Of a stretch of 64,000 nucleotides of DNA, positions 61,511 to 64,000 are shown one piece after another. This DNA comes from Hordeum vulgare subsp. vulgare. Its lineage: Eukaryota > Streptophyta > Magnoliopsida > Poales > Poaceae. A model generated the notes under the pieces. That model did no database searches and was not told the origin of the DNA. It saw nothing but the letters and a program-made list of their open reading frames with translations. Each line of letters opens with the position of its first letter. Within the stretch, counting starts at the first letter, position 1. Made by a program: the position numbers and the translations under genes. The stretch spans positions 235,451,084 through 235,515,083 of the forward strand of contig NC_058522.1 in assembly GCF_904849725.1 (NCBI RefSeq). Direction: 5' to 3'.

Positions 61511-62110
61511 CAATAGTGAGGAAAGGCTCCAGCTGCTGGATGGCCCCGGGTTAAACAGCTCTCAAGGGGAAAAGATGTGCTAATTGGGGCCTAGCGTGGC
61601 CTTTATATGTTTAATATAATTTTTACAATCAACCGATCCCAAATGCCCCTGTTCGGTTGTCTGTGTCAAAAACCTCACTTTTCGGTTGGCTTGTCACACT
61701 TCATGTGTGTGAAATGCTTCAATAGGCTAGCACAATACTTTTGCACAATCTTTATGGCATTGGGATTCATCTCCGACGTCTCACAAATAACACTTGAAGT
61801 CCTTCAAAGTGGCCTTGATCCGAAGCTTCCTCTCTTTGAGCTTGAATTCCCTCTTTTGCACGTTCATAAACATTTCAAACCACTGAGTCTTATTTTCCTC
61901 CTTCTCCTCAACGCTTGACACTTGCCTCCTTCCCTATGATGTCCTCAAACTTCTCGCACTCAATTTTGAGTCTGGAGTTACCCGGACACGTGGTTCAGGA
62001 TCAGATGAGATATGGTTTCTAGCGAGTGTTAACGCGTGGTTAAGGATTAGCTAAGAGATGGTTTCTAGAAACTCAACTCGGTCTTCAGATCAAATTTATC
62101 TGAGCATTTA
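61511..62110. other. Intergenic segment with a Harbinger ORF1-like remnant on the minus strand
   Basis: Minus strand 61915-61780 reads EEKEENKTQWFEMFMNVQKR followed by EFKLKERKLRIKATLKD, like the charged helical C-terminus (NAM-associated type) of Harbinger ORF1. Other parts are unassigned. Confidence 0.45.
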
Positions 62111-63018
62111 AAGCATCTCCAATCGTTCGCCCCCTTCAAGGATGTTTTTTTGGAGAGAAATGGTGCCTTTTGGCATGTTGCTGGCGGAACTTTTGGTGTG
62201 CGGAATACCGATTCCGAGCCGCGAATGCAACGACAGAAGGCTAAGAAAAATTAAAACGTCCAAACTCGACGAAATTCAGTCAATTTAGATGAAATATAGG
62301 GATTTCATTGATATTTTCGCAAATTAAAAAAACATAGATAAAAACATTAAAAAACCACGCGTAATTCATGCCGAGGAGTTTGCAGAAGACGATGTACTCG
62401 TCGCCGCCGCCGTCGTCGTTGCCCTCGCTCAGCGGCCCATCCTTCGGGGCGACGTGGCTGCAACCCTTCCCTGGACCGCCGTTGCGGAACGGCTTGCTCG
62501 GCGCAATGACCTCCTCGTCGCTGACGGAGAGCATGATGACGCCGTCCTGGTGTAGGCGAAGAGATGACGAGTGTGCGGCGAGCGGCGGTGAATGTTGGCT
62601 TTTATAACGACGAGAGGGCGGAAGCGGTGTAGACGCATGGCGGGAAAGGACGAGGACGCGCGGCGGTGACTCGTCGTCACTGACACCATGAGTCCTTCAA
62701 TGGAAGGCTAACCAACGACAACATTGAATCGCGCGGGAGATGAAGCGAGGCGGTGAGAACGACGAAGCATAGTTGCTGACTCGGTGGGCTCATAGGGGGG
62801 AATCTGGCGCAGTTTGTTTTCGCGCCGTTTTTCTTTCCCCCGTCAGCCCCCGGACGCTTCCCAACGCGTTGGGTTCGGTCTGGGTCTGCCGATGTTAATT
62901 TTGACTCAAACCGATGAATTTTGGGCTCTTGAGAATACGACTGGACGGTTTTTTTACGCCGACGGTAAAAACCCCGCCTTGAGAGGCTTTTTTTGGGGGG
63001 GGGGGAGGGGGATGCCTC
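62111..63018. mobile_element. Possible second Harbinger-like element
   Basis: Left end AAGCATCTCCAATCG preceded by TTA (62108-62110); right end, reversed, GAGGCATCCCCC followed by TTA (63019-63021). A minus-strand frame (62534-62350) begins MLSVSDEEVIAPSKPFRNGG. The ends are only loosely alike, so this is a candidate. Confidence 0.4.
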
Positions 63019-63021
63019 TTA

Positions 63022-63850
63022 GATAGACATGTCATGATGATGAAGATTTTCTCGATGTGAACTAGTACTCCTGAAAAGGATGCCTGCATTTGCATTCATT
63101 AAATACTGGAAGTCGGAATGATCTGGTCGTCTTGGCCGGGAAACACCAGCATGTCCATTTTAATGGCATCCAATCTGCACGACACTAACGATGCAAATAT
63201 CATCTTTGCTCCTATGGAAGGAGTGGAGAAAAAGAAAAAATGGCGTATTCCTTGACTTCAAACCCAATCCAGGAATGTCCAAATGCAACCCATCATCCGT
63301 AGGAGCATAGCCGTCAAAGCTTCTTTGACCGGATGCCCTTGTCGTACGGCACGATGTTCTTACCTCAACCTCGACGGCAAAGAGGGGCAAATTAATTAAT
63401 TAATCACCTCCTGCTGACACTATTGTTATTTCGTCTAACAAACCCAGCTGAAATCTGCACACGGGCATGCAATTGCAAGCTCATCAACTAACCTAATTAA
63501 ATCCCAGGCAGAAACCGACCAAAAGGAGAGAATTGTTCTCGTCTTGTGTACTTATGTCGGTAAAGTTTCTTTTTTCCTTTTTGCGGGAATATGTCGGTAA
63601 TTTTTTTTTCTTTTTCTTTTTGCAGGAATATGTCGGTAAAGCTTTGACGCCTGATTTTTTTTATCAATACTTTGCGAAGGGATGTCTAGTTGAGCTGAGA
63701 CATCTTTGCTTCGCTGATGATTTATTTATCATCATCTTGTTTCAAACTTGGATAGCTTTACCAAATACTAAGATTTAGAATATTGATGAGAACTTTACAA
63801 ATTGGGACCAAGTTTATATAAAAAACTATTTAAATCTACAATATATATAA
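63022..63850. other. Unassigned intergenic DNA
   Basis: No gene recognised. A 76-codon minus-strand frame (63390-63160) has no known motif. The phrase AATATGTCGGTAA recurs at about 63588 and 63625, with a shorter form at 63555, around T-rich tracts. Confidence 0.4.
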
Positions 63851-63967
63851 TACTCTCTTCGTCCGAAATTACCTGTCATACAAATAAATAAAAATAAATG
63901 TATTTAGAACTAAAATACATTTAGATACATCCATTTTTAAGACATGTATTTCCGAACGGAGGGAGTA
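63851..63967. mobile_element. Stowaway MITE
   Basis: Element 63853-63965 with ends CTCTCTTCGTCCGAAATTAC and, reversed, CTCCCTCCGTTCGGAAATAC, flanked by TA. Length 113 bp. Confidence 0.85.
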
Positions 63968-64000
63968 TGAAATTACATCTTATGATGAATCTAATAATAT

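Overview
The window looks like nuclear DNA of a Triticeae grass (wheat, barley, Aegilops or a relative). The evidence is an LTR of the BARE1/WIS/Angela Copia type, Athila-lineage Gypsy elements primed from tRNA-Asp, two SIRE/Maximus-like Copia elements, plant L1-type LINEs, and Stowaway, PIF/Harbinger, hAT and Mutator insertions. Only one host gene is visible, so most open reading frames belong to decayed transposons or are chance frames. Family names are by resemblance; no database search was possible.

Layout. 1-28288 is a nested stack. A minus-strand Angela-type Copia (25092-28288, truncated) was entered by a minus-strand SIRE/Maximus-like Copia (18655-25091). That was entered by a plus-strand SIRE-like Copia (1-18654), which in turn carries a complete Athila-type Gypsy (9468-18464, TSD CTCCT) in its 3' LTR and a Mutator-like element (5515-6830, 9-bp TSD) in its second ORF. 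28289-29477 and 36646-36870 are an unclassified repeat area split by a second complete Athila-type element on the minus strand (29478-36645, TSD TGCGT). 36870-41225 is a degraded minus-strand LINE.

42026-57038 is the host gene, on the plus strand: an SSU72-type RNA polymerase II CTD phosphatase in four exons (198 codons). Site II-like (TGGGCC/GGCCCA) motifs lie just upstream. Intron 1 holds a short LINE insertion with an internal inversion and a 16-bp TSD. Intron 3 is 13.3 kb long and filled with three nested LINEs, two adjacent Helitron-like elements and gene- or transposon-derived fragments. All splice junctions are GT-AG and the reading frame is open across them.

57039-64000, downstream of the gene, holds two Stowaway MITEs, a non-autonomous hAT, one or two Harbinger-type elements (one with a Myb-like ORF1 remnant and a GC-rich minisatellite) and a truncated LTR of a third Copia family.

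The most interesting pattern beyond ordinary annotation is in the LTRs. The SIRE-like LTRs, the region before the second ORF of the plus-strand SIRE-like element and the unrelated LTR at 60557 share short palindromes of the form CGGT-N3-ACCG. All three LTR types also carry the same GTAACAGTTGGATT-like box 22-24 nt upstream of the TATA box.
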